DNA from: an uncultured Eggerthellaceae bacterium
Lineage (GTDB): Bacteria > Actinomycetota > Coriobacteriia > Coriobacteriales > Eggerthellaceae
DNA length: 33,644 nt
NCBI GenBank assembly: GCA_910584145.1
Contig: CAJTXX010000022.1
Location: 1 to 33,644 of the forward strand
Direction of reading: 5' to 3'
Positions 8,023 through 16,105 of the stretch are shown here, piece by piece (position 1 is the stretch's first letter; each line of letters begins with the position of its first letter). The position numbers and the translations under genes were made by a program. Under the pieces are notes generated by a model. The model saw nothing but the letters and a program-made list of their open reading frames with translations, was not told where the DNA came from and made no database searches.

Positions 8023-8028
8023 ATTATA
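8023..8028 (-). promoter_or_regulatory. -10 box of the thiC operon
   Basis: A perfect TATAAT on the minus strand predicts a transcript start near 8016, about ten bases before the TPP aptamer. The -35 position reads TGGCTG, a weak match. Confidence 0.6.
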
Positions 8029-8105
8029 CCGTGCCCGCGAGCATGCAGCCACGGGGCTCGCGCGGCGAGCGCAGCGCAGCTGGGCCGGAGCAGATACGGC
8101 GCCGC

Positions 8106-9428
8106 TCAATCCTCCAAGAAGCGGCGCGGAACGGGGATGGCGGCGCCGATGGCGGCAGCAGCCAGCATGAATAGGATGCCGCTCGCCGGGAAGCACAGCA
8201 TGAGCAGGAGCGCCGTCATCAGCGGCTGGCGCATGACCGCACCCAGCAGCGCCGCAGTGCAGACGCACAGCGCGAACACAGGGTCGACCCCCATCAGATG
8301 CGCGCAGGCGTACCCGATGGAGATGCCCGCGAAGATGAGGGGGAAGAAATGGCCGCCGCGCCATCCGAGCCCCAAGCATGCCTGCGTGGCGAGGACCTTC
8401 AAGAAGCCCGTCGCCAGCAGCACCGCAGCGCTCATGCCGGTCCAGCTCGCAGCCAGCATCTCGGTCTGCGCCTCGCCGGCGAATATGGCGTAGGGCAGCG
8501 CTATGCCGATGCCGCCGAGCACGCAGCCCGCGAGCACCGCCTTCACCACCGGCCGGTCGCCCAGCTTGCCCGCCACCCAGCGCACGCCGGCGCCGCACGC
8601 ATGGAAGCACCACCCCGCGCACGCGCCCACCGCGACGATGGGGAGCGCCCAGAGGAGCTCGTGGGCTCCTGCCGTCATATCAGAGAAATGCGGCAGGCCG
8701 CCGCCCGTGCCCACCAGCATGGTCAGGAGCGCGAAGGCCCCGAGCGCGCCGGCTATGGCGAACAGGTACACCACTATCTTCTTCGCCTTGGGCACCTCGA
8801 TGCTCGCCTGCGCACCGCCCTCGCGGCGCGCAGGGTCGCCATCCGATTCGTCGGCATAACCGAACAGGGGCGCTGCTAAGCCGAACAGGGGCGCCGCGAA
8901 GATAGCCGAGATGATCGCCGCCGTGCCCGCATTCGCCAGCTCGCGCATCTCCTTCCCCATGAACCGCAGGCGGTCGCCCACCCAGGTGCAGAGCCCGGCT
9001 ATCACGCCCGTGAGCCCCGCCTCGGGCCCGATGCTGCCGCCGAACAGCAGCGGGAGCAGCGCGCCGGCGAACATCGACGGCACGTGCGTGTACTCGTAGC
9101 GCCCGGTGGCTTTCACCTTTGCGAGCACCGTGTTCATGTCGTCAGGATACGGCCCCACCTTCTTCTGGAACAGGCCGATGCACACGCCGCCCACCGCGCA
9201 GAACGCCAGCGGGTAGGCCACCGCGGGAAGCCCCGCTGCCGTAAGCGCAGCCGGCACCGTCTCCCATAGCAAGGAGATGCCCGCGTTCATCAGGAAGAAG
9301 AATCCCCAGCAGAATGCGCCGGCGAACGCGCCGAACACCACCGTGAGCGCCACGAAGAGCGCGCGGTCGAGCACGCGCGCAGCGAGCGCCGGGGTGCGGC
9401 CGGTCTGCGGTCGGTTGCCCTCCATCAT
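8106..9428 (-). CDS. ClC-family chloride channel or transporter
   Basis: A polytopic membrane protein of 440 residues with the ClC fold: about ten hydrophobic segments, the anion-pore motif GSIGPEAG (131-138) at the place of GREGP, and GGHFFP (358-363) at the place of GxFxP. The gating glutamate of the GREGP motif is replaced by isoleucine, as in channel-like members, so coupled chloride/proton exchange is doubtful. A charged cytoplasmic loop (about 191-217) interrupts the middle. There are no C-terminal CBS domains. Two ATGs (9428, 9425) follow GGAGG directly; either may be used. A dyad overlaps its likely -10 box. Fluoride or another anion is possible, but the specificity is not visible. 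Confidence 0.85.
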   Translation of the reverse strand: MMEGNRPQTGRTPALAARVLDRALFVALTVVFGAFAGAFCWGFFFLMNAGISLLWETVPAALTAAGLPAVAYPLAFCAVGGVCIGLFQKKVGPYPDDMNTVLAKVKATGRYEYTHVPSMFAGALLPLLFGGSIGPEAGLTGVIAGLCTWVGDRLRFMGKEMRELANAGTAAIISAIFAAPLFGLAAPLFGYADESDGDPARREGGAQASIEVPKAKKIVVYLFAIAGALGAFALLTMLVGTGGGLPHFSDMTAGAHELLWALPIVAVGACAGWCFHACGAGVRWVAGKLGDRPVVKAVLAGCVLGGIGIALPYAIFAGEAQTEMLAASWTGMSAAVLLATGFLKVLATQACLGLGWRGGHFFPLIFAGISIGYACAHLMGVDPVFALCVCTAALLGAVMRQPLMTALLLMLCFPASGILFMLAAAAIGAAIPVPRRFLED

Positions 9429-9461
9429 CCTCCGTATCCTCGCGCCGCTCCGGGCGCGGCT

Positions 9462-9484
9462 GTTGCATCAGACCATGATACAAC
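9462..9484 (-). promoter_or_regulatory. Dyad overlapping a -10 box upstream of the ClC gene
   Basis: GTTGCATCA and TGATACAAC form an 8-of-9 inverted repeat around a 5-bp centre. On the minus strand the right arm contains TATCAT (9475-9480), a good -10 match, so a bound protein would block the ClC promoter. The regulator is unknown; the XRE gene just upstream is a candidate. A GC hairpin (9441-9458) lies between this site and the ClC start. Confidence 0.45.
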
Positions 9485-9512
9485 GCGCACCGGGAGAAGA
9501 GCCCGCGAAACG

Positions 9513-10379
9513 CTAGGAAGCCCGCTTCCGATGCTTGCGCCGCGCCTGCGTCGCCCATGCCGCCAGAGCGCACACGAGCGGGATGGTCAGCAGCAGCACC
9601 CAAGCCGGATGCGGCTGATCGAGCATGAACGCCATGTAGCAGAACCACGCGATGGCCCCGATGGCATACAAGCCGCTCACCAACGTGCCCACGCTGCGCG
9701 TGCTCAGGAATGCGCCGATCATGTAATACAGCGGTATAGTGAACACGATGAACAGCCCCTGGAGCCACATCTCCGTGGCGAGCCCGATGAGGAGATACGC
9801 CAAGAGCGCCAGCACCGGGAAGGGGAACCGCATCCAAGCGCGCGCCACAGCGGGGCGCTCATCGCCGTGGCCGCATCGCGGGAAGCGCTCATGGAAGGTG
9901 CAGGCGGTGTCGCAGCGCTGACCGTTCACGCGCACGCCGTCCCAGCCCACATGCACCGCATCGCCTTTCTTGCCGTCCACCACATGTATGCCGTCGCGCC
10001 AGCTGATGTCAACGTGGTCGGCGCCGTCGTTGACGGATATCCCGTCCAAGCCGATATGGAATTCCTCCCGAGCATCGCTCTCAGCGGCCGAGGCAGGATC
10101 GGCCGCGGCATCCTCGGCACCTTCGCCGTCGCTCGCATCGCCCGCCGCTGCACCGTCCTCCGCGCCTGCGTCCTCCACATCTGCGTACAGCAAGTCGTCG
10201 AGCGAGACGCCGTAGAGGTTCGCCAGCGCGATGAGGTTGTCGGTATCGGGAGACGATTCCGAGCGCTCCCACTTCGACACCGCTTGGCGCGTCACGCCCA
10301 GCTTCTCCGCCAGCGCCTCCTGCGAGAGGCCCGCCGCACGCCGCCGATCAGCCAGCCGCGTCGCCATATCCATATTCAT
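9513..10379 (-). CDS. XRE-family regulator with C-terminal membrane domain
   Basis: Residues 6-60 are an HTH of the Cro/CI type (GLSQEALAEKLGVTRQAVS, then KWERSESSPDTDNL and LANLYGVSLDDLL), followed by an acidic Ala/Asp/Glu linker (about 66-105). A beta-rich stretch repeats short GI/GV-x-V phrases (about 105-152). About four hydrophobic helices occupy 180-275, and the tail is basic. The layout suggests a one-component regulator held at the membrane that senses an envelope or membrane signal; ligand and targets are unknown. The start at 10379 has AAGGA seven bases upstream; the frame extends to 10445 without an SD. It lies 84 bp upstream of the ClC gene on the same strand. Confidence 0.85.
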   Translation of the reverse strand: MNMDMATRLADRRRAAGLSQEALAEKLGVTRQAVSKWERSESSPDTDNLIALANLYGVSLDDLLYADVEDAGAEDGAAAGDASDGEGAEDAAADPASAAESDAREEFHIGLDGISVNDGADHVDISWRDGIHVVDGKKGDAVHVGWDGVRVNGQRCDTACTFHERFPRCGHGDERPAVARAWMRFPFPVLALLAYLLIGLATEMWLQGLFIVFTIPLYYMIGAFLSTRSVGTLVSGLYAIGAIAWFCYMAFMLDQPHPAWVLLLTIPLVCALAAWATQARRKHRKRAS

Positions 10380-10496
10380 CAGATCGTCCTTCCGGTCGCA
10401 TTCATGCACAAGAGGATACGGTAGCGACACCGCCCGCGCCACCAATACTGGTTTGAATCTTCCTGCAAATATAGGTTGCTCTTCCCTGCATAGGGG

Positions 10497-11219
10497 CTAT
10501 CCGCGGCTCAGGCAGAGCACGGCGAGCTGGGTGCGGTTCTTCAACTGCTTCTTCTGGAGGATGGCGCTTATGTTGTTGCGGACCGTTCCCTCGCTGAGGT
10601 ACAGGCTCTCGGCTATGGCGCGGTTGTCCATGCCCTCGGCCACCAGCACGGCCACTTGGCGCTCGCGCTCGGTCAGGCCCTCGAACGGGTCGAATGCCTC
10701 AGCCTCGGCTCCGGTCGCCTCCCCGGCGCCAGCGCTGCGGCCCTCGAGCTCCAACTGGATGCTGCGGGCGCGCTCGGCCAAGCTGAGCATCTGCTCGCGC
10801 ACCTCGTCGCACGAGAGGCGCATGCGGGCGCGCACCGCTCTGTCGAGCGAAGTGTCCCACGCGAGGATGGCCCCCACCCCGCAAAGCACCAGCAGCAGCA
10901 CAGCGTTCATGCTCCCCTGCTGGATGGCCACCGCCAACCACGCCGGCGCCCATGCCGCCCGCAAGAACCACGAGCGCTCCGATACGCACAGACAGGCCCC
11001 CAGAGGCAGGAACGCAAACAGGGGCGCCCAGCAAGCGCATGCCACCAGATACGCCACCAGCATGGCGACCCGCGCAACTACCCACGGGCTCGCCTGGCAC
11101 AGGCATAGCGCTATCCACGAAGCCAAGGCCGCCGCCACGTGCACCTCGCCCGGCCCCACCAGGACCGCGAATACGAGGCATACCAGCCAGACGGCGATGC
11201 TGTCTATCAATCTGCTCAT
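10497..11219 (-). CDS. Membrane-anchored LuxR-family regulator
   Basis: The N-terminal half (about 1-125 of 240) is made of five or six hydrophobic segments. A charged helical linker with SLAERARSIQLELEGR follows. The C-terminus is a LuxR/NarL HTH: GLTERERQVAVLVAEGM, NRAIAESLYLSEGTVRNNIS, KNRTQLAVL. No receiver domain or kinase domain is present, so it looks like a one-component sensor whose signal enters through the membrane part. It is divergent from the ABC exporter at 11416, which it may control. The ATG at 11219 has no SD, but a TATAAT ends six bases before it, so the mRNA is probably leaderless. The longer frame to 11300 has no supported start. Confidence 0.82.
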   Translation of the reverse strand: MSRLIDSIAVWLVCLVFAVLVGPGEVHVAAALASWIALCLCQASPWVVARVAMLVAYLVACACWAPLFAFLPLGACLCVSERSWFLRAAWAPAWLAVAIQQGSMNAVLLLVLCGVGAILAWDTSLDRAVRARMRLSCDEVREQMLSLAERARSIQLELEGRSAGAGEATGAEAEAFDPFEGLTERERQVAVLVAEGMDNRAIAESLYLSEGTVRNNISAILQKKQLKNRTQLAVLCLSRG

Positions 11220-11225
11220 ACTACG

Positions 11226-11231
11226 ATTATA
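11226..11231 (-). promoter_or_regulatory. -10 box giving a leaderless luxR-type transcript
   Basis: TATAAT on the minus strand is separated from the ATG by exactly six bases, which places the predicted first nucleotide on the A of the start codon. No convincing -35 is seen. The remaining 11232-11415 holds no gene, only weak promoter-like sequence for the divergent ABC operon. Confidence 0.5.
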
Positions 11232-11415
11232 GCCGCAATAGCTGCCGCGCCCGTACCCGAACACCAACGCCCTGAACTGGGCAGATACGACGCATGACAA
11301 ATATCACTACCGCAGATGCGCGCCCTGGCGCACAATACGTCCGAACCCGGCAAGATCGGGACGAGCGCGGGGACGGCACCACGGGCCTAGAGCGCGAGCC
11401 GAGAGGAGAAGCACA

Positions 11416-12351
11416 TTGGACGTAGTATCGGTGAAGAACTTGGTGAAGCGCTATGGGAACACCATCGCGCTCGACCACTTCAATATGAGCATAGCGCAAG
11501 GCGAGGTGTTCGGCCTCTTAGGGCCTAATGGCAGCGGCAAGACCACAGCCATCAACTGCATCTTCCAGCTGCTCACCTACGACAAGGGGGAGATCGAGCT
11601 GTTCGGGCAGCCCATGTCGCCCACGCGCTATGACTTGAAGCGGCGCATCGGCATCGTGCCGCAGAACGTCGCCGTGTTCGAGGAGCTGACCGTGCGCGAG
11701 AACATCGACTACTTCTGCGGGCTATACATCGAGGATGCAAAGCAGCGGCGCACGTGCGTTGAGGACGCCATCGGGTTCGTAGGCCTGGAAGACTACGTGA
11801 AGCATCGCCCGCGCAAGCTCTCAGGCGGCCTGCTGCGCCGGCTGAACATCGCCTGCGGCATAGCGCACAAACCCGAGCTCGCCTTCTTCGACGAGCCCAC
11901 CGTGGCGGTTGACCCGCAGAGCCGTGCGTCGATACTGGAAGGCATCCAGCGTATGAACGCCGAGGGCATGACGGTGGTCTACACGAGCCACTACATGGAA
12001 GAGGTCGAGGATATCTGCAGCCGCATCATGATCATGGACAAGGGCCGCACGCTGGCCATCGGCACGAACGCGCAGCTGAAGGTGATGACCGGCATCGGCG
12101 AGCGCATCGAGATGGACGTGCTCTCGCTGCCCGAAGCGGCGCGCGCGAAGGTGCAGGGGCTCGAATGCGTGCAGAGCGCCGAGTACGACGGGCGCGTACT
12201 GCGCATCGTGTGCAGCAGCGGTCAGCACAATGTAGCCGATGTGCTGGGCGTGCTGCGCACCTTCGACATGCAGCCGGGACGCATCTGGGCCGAGCCGCCC
12301 ACGCTGAACGATGTGTTCCTGGAGATCACCGGCCGCGATCTGCGCGATTAG
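11416..12351 (+). CDS. ABC-2 type exporter, ATP-binding protein
   Basis: The nucleotide-binding subunit of an exporter, 311 residues. Walker A is GPNGSGKT (36-43), the Q-loop is in VPQN, the signature is LSGGL (135-139), Walker B is LAFFDE (155-160) and the switch histidine is in YTSHYMEE. The signature has Leu where most have Gln, and the D-loop reads AVDP instead of the usual GLDP. About 100 C-terminal residues beyond the core are typical of drug and lantibiotic-type exporters. The start is TTG at 11416, seven bases after GAGGAG; no ATG upstream fits. Two permease genes follow, giving a heterodimeric transporter. The substrate is unknown. Confidence 0.92.
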   Translation: MDVVSVKNLVKRYGNTIALDHFNMSIAQGEVFGLLGPNGSGKTTAINCIFQLLTYDKGEIELFGQPMSPTRYDLKRRIGIVPQNVAVFEELTVRENIDYFCGLYIEDAKQRRTCVEDAIGFVGLEDYVKHRPRKLSGGLLRRLNIACGIAHKPELAFFDEPTVAVDPQSRASILEGIQRMNAEGMTVVYTSHYMEEVEDICSRIMIMDKGRTLAIGTNAQLKVMTGIGERIEMDVLSLPEAARAKVQGLECVQSAEYDGRVLRIVCSSGQHNVADVLGVLRTFDMQPGRIWAEPPTLNDVFLEITGRDLRD

Positions 12352-12361
12352 GCGGTGCGCT

Positions 12362-13552
12362 ATGTGGAATACCTTCAAATACACGCTGCTCTGGCTGGTG
12401 CGCAGCCCGGGCATACTCGTCTGGTCGCTGCTGTTCCCGCTCGTGCTGTCCACCGTGTTCATGCTGATGTTCGGTCCGCTCGAGGAGATGGGGCAGCTGG
12501 AACCGCTGCGCGTTGCGGTGGTGCAGCCCAACGACACCCCGGAAGGCGAGGCGTTCGAGTCCTTCATCGATGCGATGGACGAAGGTGACGACCGCCTGCT
12601 CGACGTCACGATGGTGGCCAGCGAGGATGAGGCAGCGCGCCTCGTGCGCGACAGCGCCGGCGAAGACGACGGCTATGTCGGCTACGTGGTGCTCGATGGC
12701 GCGCAGCCGCGCGTTTCGGTAGCGGCTGGGTCATCTTTGAGCGACACCGACGACCTGAACGGCTCGGTGCTCGTGCTCATCATGGACGAGTACACCTCGC
12801 GCGCCTCCCTCGTACGCGACCTCATCGAGCGCGACCCCGCAGTGCTCGCCGACCCAACGGTGATGGCCTCGCTCTTCGAGCCGGTGCGCGCTACCGTGCA
12901 GGTGCAAGTGACGGAAGGTCAGCCGAAGGAATCGACGCGCTTCTATTACGCGATGCTCGGCATGACGGCGCTGTTCGGCGGTAACGCAGGCCTCGCCGCA
13001 TGCGTGCGCCTCAAGGGGAACTCCTCTGCGCTGGGTGCACGCCGCTCTATCGGAGCGACCAGCCACCGCGCAGCCATCGCGGCGACGCTGTTGGCGTCGT
13101 GGGCGCTGTCGTTCTGCTGCCTCGCTATCACCTATGCCTACATGCGCTACGTCGGCGGTGTCGATTTCGGCCCGAACGATGCCGCATGCCTAGCGGTCGT
13201 AGCCGCAGCATCGCTCGTGGCTATCTCGCTCGGCTGCGCCATATCGGCTATCCCCCACGTTCCCGAAGAGGGGAAGAACGGCATCCTGACCGGCATCGTC
13301 TGCTTCGCGAGCTTGTTCGCAGGCTTGTATGGACAGCCGACAATGGAGCTCGCCGACACCATAGCCGCCGCATTCCCCCCTGCCACATGGGTGAACCCGG
13401 CGGCTCAGATATCGCAGGCGTTCTACAGCATCATGTACTACGACACCGCAGCACCGCTGTTGGAGCACCTCGCCATACTGGCGGCGATGGCTGTCGTCTT
13501 ATTCCTTCTGTCGGCACGCAGCTTGAGGAGGCAGCGCTATGCAAGCATTTAA
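12362..13552 (+). CDS. ABC-2 type exporter, permease subunit 1
   Basis: A 396-residue membrane protein with the ABC-2 layout: one N-terminal helix (WSLLFPLVLSTVFMLMFG), a large soluble domain outside the membrane (about 40-215), then five or six helices to the C-terminus. It lies 10 bp after the ATPase gene with only a weak AGGCGG before its ATG, so it may be translated by coupling. The open frame extends to 12311 inside the ATPase gene, but the ATG at 12362 fits the helix start. The extracytoplasmic domain resembles those of exporters of peptides, drugs or lipids, without clear substrate information. It overlaps the next gene by 14 bp. Confidence 0.88.
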   Translation: MWNTFKYTLLWLVRSPGILVWSLLFPLVLSTVFMLMFGPLEEMGQLEPLRVAVVQPNDTPEGEAFESFIDAMDEGDDRLLDVTMVASEDEAARLVRDSAGEDDGYVGYVVLDGAQPRVSVAAGSSLSDTDDLNGSVLVLIMDEYTSRASLVRDLIERDPAVLADPTVMASLFEPVRATVQVQVTEGQPKESTRFYYAMLGMTALFGGNAGLAACVRLKGNSSALGARRSIGATSHRAAIAATLLASWALSFCCLAITYAYMRYVGGVDFGPNDAACLAVVAAASLVAISLGCAISAIPHVPEEGKNGILTGIVCFASLFAGLYGQPTMELADTIAAAFPPATWVNPAAQISQAFYSIMYYDTAAPLLEHLAILAAMAVVLFLLSARSLRRQRYASI

Positions 13553-14774
13553 GTGCGCTCTGCGCGTGATGCGCGCGCATATCGTGTTCCCCTTGGTCTA
13601 CATCGTGGGTCTGAGCTTCATGGGCGTGTTCATGGCCATGTCCCTCGTTGCCGGGCAGCAGAGCGGCGAGTTCGAGCCCGCGCACGGCGAATTCGCCATC
13701 GTCGACCGCGATGACAGCGCGCTATCGGGCGGCATTGCCGACGCGCTGGGCGAGCAGGGCGACGCCGTGGACATCGCCGATAGCCGCGAGGCGTTCCAAG
13801 ATGCCGTGGCGAAGGGCACGGTCGATTACCTGCTGGTCGTGCCCGAAGGCTACGGCGAGGCATTCATGGATGCGGTGCGCGCTGGCGAAGAGCCACCGAC
13901 GATGGACACCATGTTCAGCTACTACTCTATGGCGGGCGCTTATTTCGACGAAGCGGTCAGCAGCTATCTGTCCGCCGCACGCTCGCTCGCACTGGCCCAA
14001 CCCGATGCGGGCCAAGATGCTGTGGTGGCCGAGGCGCTCGATGCAGTGGGGCATCGCGCCCAGGCGAGCATCTTGCAGACCGAGACGAACGCGAGCGAAG
14101 CCGACCGGTTCGCCTTCTATCTGACCTGGAGCACCTACACCTTGTTCGCCGGCGTCACCGTCTGCATCGGCGTGCTGACGGCCACCCTCGGGCGCACCGA
14201 GCTACGGCGCCGGGCGCTCATCTCGCCGATGCCGTTCTTGTCGTACAACCTGCAAGTGGGCCTGGCGTGCCTCATCGTGACGCTCACCGCTTGGGCGTGG
14301 TCGTTCGCCATCGGGCTGGTGGCGTTCCCTACGGCCATAGCCGAGATGACCCTGCCCGGCATCGTGTGGTGCGCGCTCAGCGTGCTGGCATTCTGCATGA
14401 TACCGCTCGGCATCGGGTTCTTGCTCGGGCAGTGCGGCGCATCTATCGCCGTGTCGAATGCTGTGGGCAACATCTGCGGCATGGTCGTGTCGTTCCTCGG
14501 CGGCGCATGGGTGCCGCTCTCCATCATGTCGCCCGAGATCATCAGCGTGGCGCAGTGCTTGCCGGGCTATTGGTATAACGAGGCTGTCCAACTCTCGGTG
14601 CGCCTGGGAAGCGCCCCGAGCTCCGAGGCGGTGATGCTGATAGCGCAGCAGCTCGGCGTGCTGCTGCTGTTCGCTGCCGCCATATTCGCGGCGGGCTTGG
14701 TGGTGAGCCGCCTGCGCACGCAGACCGCCGAAGCCGGCGGCAACGCTGCTGCCGAAGCGGCGCTCACCGTCTGA
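13539..14774 (+). CDS. ABC-2 type exporter, permease subunit 2
   Basis: A second 411-residue ABC-2 permease with the same architecture as its neighbour: an N-terminal helix (VFPLVYIVGLSFMGVFMAMS), an external domain (about 40-195) beginning with an FAIVDRDDSALSGGI stretch, and six C-terminal helices including GNICGMVVSFLGGAWVPLS and a SP(E)-type motif near the end (PLSIMSPEI). It probably pairs with the first permease. GAGGAGG lies seven bases before the ATG, inside the preceding gene. A strong terminator follows 25 bp after the stop, so the three genes form one unit. Confidence 0.88.
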   Translation: MQAFKCALRVMRAHIVFPLVYIVGLSFMGVFMAMSLVAGQQSGEFEPAHGEFAIVDRDDSALSGGIADALGEQGDAVDIADSREAFQDAVAKGTVDYLLVVPEGYGEAFMDAVRAGEEPPTMDTMFSYYSMAGAYFDEAVSSYLSAARSLALAQPDAGQDAVVAEALDAVGHRAQASILQTETNASEADRFAFYLTWSTYTLFAGVTVCIGVLTATLGRTELRRRALISPMPFLSYNLQVGLACLIVTLTAWAWSFAIGLVAFPTAIAEMTLPGIVWCALSVLAFCMIPLGIGFLLGQCGASIAVSNAVGNICGMVVSFLGGAWVPLSIMSPEIISVAQCLPGYWYNEAVQLSVRLGSAPSSEAVMLIAQQLGVLLLFAAAIFAAGLVVSRLRTQTAEAGGNAAAEAALTV

Positions 14775-14799
14775 CGCCGAGCTGTTCGCAACGATGCAG

Positions 14800-14837
14800 A
14801 GAGGCGCGAGGTTGTCCGCCCCGCGCCTCTCTCTTTT
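14800..14837 (+). terminator. Intrinsic terminator of the ABC exporter operon
   Basis: Nine-bp arms AGAGGCGCG/CGCGCCTCT are followed by CTCTTTT. On the minus strand there is no T-run, so it serves the plus-strand operon and not the convergent TPK gene. Confidence 0.85.
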
Positions 14838-14850
14838 CCGGCTTCCTTGC

Positions 14851-15486
14851 CTACAGGGGCAAGAACACCGCGATGGTCCCCTCTTCTACGCCTATCATGA
14901 TGGCCTCGCCCTTGAACACGTTCGATAAGCCGAGCGATGTGCGGTTCGTGAGGGTGTAGTCGTCGAGCTCCCATTCCAGCCCGCGCTCGAACACGCCCCG
15001 GCATTCGTCGTTCATAGCGAACACCGACACCGTGCCCGTCTCGCGCGCTGGCGCCTCAAGCACATCGGGGCCGGTCAGGAACGTCACCGCAGAATCGTCC
15101 CCCACCGCCGCCACCGTAAGACCCCGTTCCGTGTAGTCGGCGAACAGCTGAAGGTTCGCCAGCGTGTGGTCGAGGCGCCGCCCCAAACCGCCGAACACGT
15201 ACACCATATCGAAGCGCTGCGCCTTAGCGCGCACCAGGGCGAGCTCCATATCCGACTGGTCTTTATGGGGGTTGCAGCGCACCACGCGCAGGCCGCGCGG
15301 CACGTATCCCAGCGAATCGAAGTCGCCGATGGCCATGTCGGGCTTACGCTCGATGCCCTCTAGGTGCGCGAAGCCGCCATCCACCGCCATCACGTAGTCG
15401 AACATCCCCATCGCATCCATGCGGCAGAACTCATCTGCGTTGAAGTCGGACGCCCCCACCAGCGCACATGTCTTCACTTGAGCCAT
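14851..15486 (-). CDS. thiN: Thiamine pyrophosphokinase
   Basis: Transfers pyrophosphate from ATP to thiamine to make TPP, in the cytoplasm. The 211-residue length is normal. Family motifs appear in order: AVDGGFAHL (D36-G38), AIGDFDS (54-58), HKDQSDMELAL (with DQSD for the usual DxTD) and GGLGRRLDHTLANL, which binds ATP and metal. A C-terminal beta domain contains SLGLSNVFKGEA. The start at 15486 has GGAAGGGAG just upstream; a second ATG at 15498 has no better site. It is not part of the riboswitch operon, which allows TPP to be made from salvaged thiamine independently. It faces the ABC operon and diverges from the sigma factor gene. Confidence 0.94.
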   Translation of the reverse strand: MAQVKTCALVGASDFNADEFCRMDAMGMFDYVMAVDGGFAHLEGIERKPDMAIGDFDSLGYVPRGLRVVRCNPHKDQSDMELALVRAKAQRFDMVYVFGGLGRRLDHTLANLQLFADYTERGLTVAAVGDDSAVTFLTGPDVLEAPARETGTVSVFAMNDECRGVFERGLEWELDDYTLTNRTSLGLSNVFKGEAIMIGVEEGTIAVFLPL

Positions 15487-15581
15487 GCTCCCTTCCATCG
15501 CTTCTGCGTTGTGCCAGCATACCACTATCCCCGGCGGCGGATTTCTACGAGCCGAGCGCAACGATCGGCAACAGTCGTGCA

Positions 15582-15587
15582 TATTAT
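15582..15587 (+). promoter_or_regulatory. Candidate promoter of the ECF sigma operon
   Basis: TATTAT lies 17 bases before the ATG of the sigma gene. The upstream stretch has CAACG and CAACAG with a CGTG further on, faintly like ECF-type elements, so autoregulation is possible but unproven. Confidence 0.3.
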
Positions 15588-15604
15588 CATCGGAAGGAGG
15601 CCCC

Positions 15605-16105
15605 ATGAAACGAACACCTTGCCCAGACCTCGCAGACTTCGACGCAGCGCTGCGCCGATGGTCGGATACGGTCTGGCGGCTCGTCTGCTGCCGCAGGCGA
15701 GCCAAGCACGATGCCGAGGACGCGTTCCAGAACACGTTCCTCGCCCTTTGCCGAGCGCACCCGCGCTTCGCCAGCCTTGAGCACCAGAAAGCGTGGTTGC
15801 TGCGCACGGCCTGCAACTGCTGCAACCAGATGATGCGCGCACGGCGAGCGCACCCGACCGATGCGCTCGACAGCGTGAGCGCCGTCGAGACGCCCGCCGT
15901 AGACGATCACCAGGAGCTGCACGAGGCTCTGGCGCATCTGACCGACAAGCAGCGCACCGCGGTGCATCTCCATTACTTCGAGGGATACACGACCGATGAG
16001 ATAGCGCGCATCACCGGTGAGAAGCCGGCCACTGTGCGCTCGCATCTCTACCGCGCGCGGCAAGCGCTGCGCATCGAATTGGAGCGAGAAGGAGCACGAC
16101 CATGA
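15605..16105 (+). CDS. ECF-type RNA polymerase sigma factor
   Basis: A 166-residue sigma-70 protein of the extracytoplasmic-function type with only regions 2 and 4. Region 2 shows DAEDAFQNTFLALCR (core binding) and HQKAWLLRTACNCCN (-10 recognition). Region 4 has LTDKQRTAVHLHYFEGYT, TDEIARITGEKPATVRSHL and a basic recognition helix with YRARQALR. AAGGAGG stands four bases before the ATG; the frame is open further up but without an SD. Its stop overlaps the start of the next gene by four bases (ATGA), the usual layout for sigma and anti-sigma pairs. Several cysteines cluster at CRRRAKH and CNCC; a redox role is not claimed. Confidence 0.9.
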   Translation: MKRTPCPDLADFDAALRRWSDTVWRLVCCRRRAKHDAEDAFQNTFLALCRAHPRFASLEHQKAWLLRTACNCCNQMMRARRAHPTDALDSVSAVETPAVDDHQELHEALAHLTDKQRTAVHLHYFEGYTTDEIARITGEKPATVRSHLYRARQALRIELEREGARP

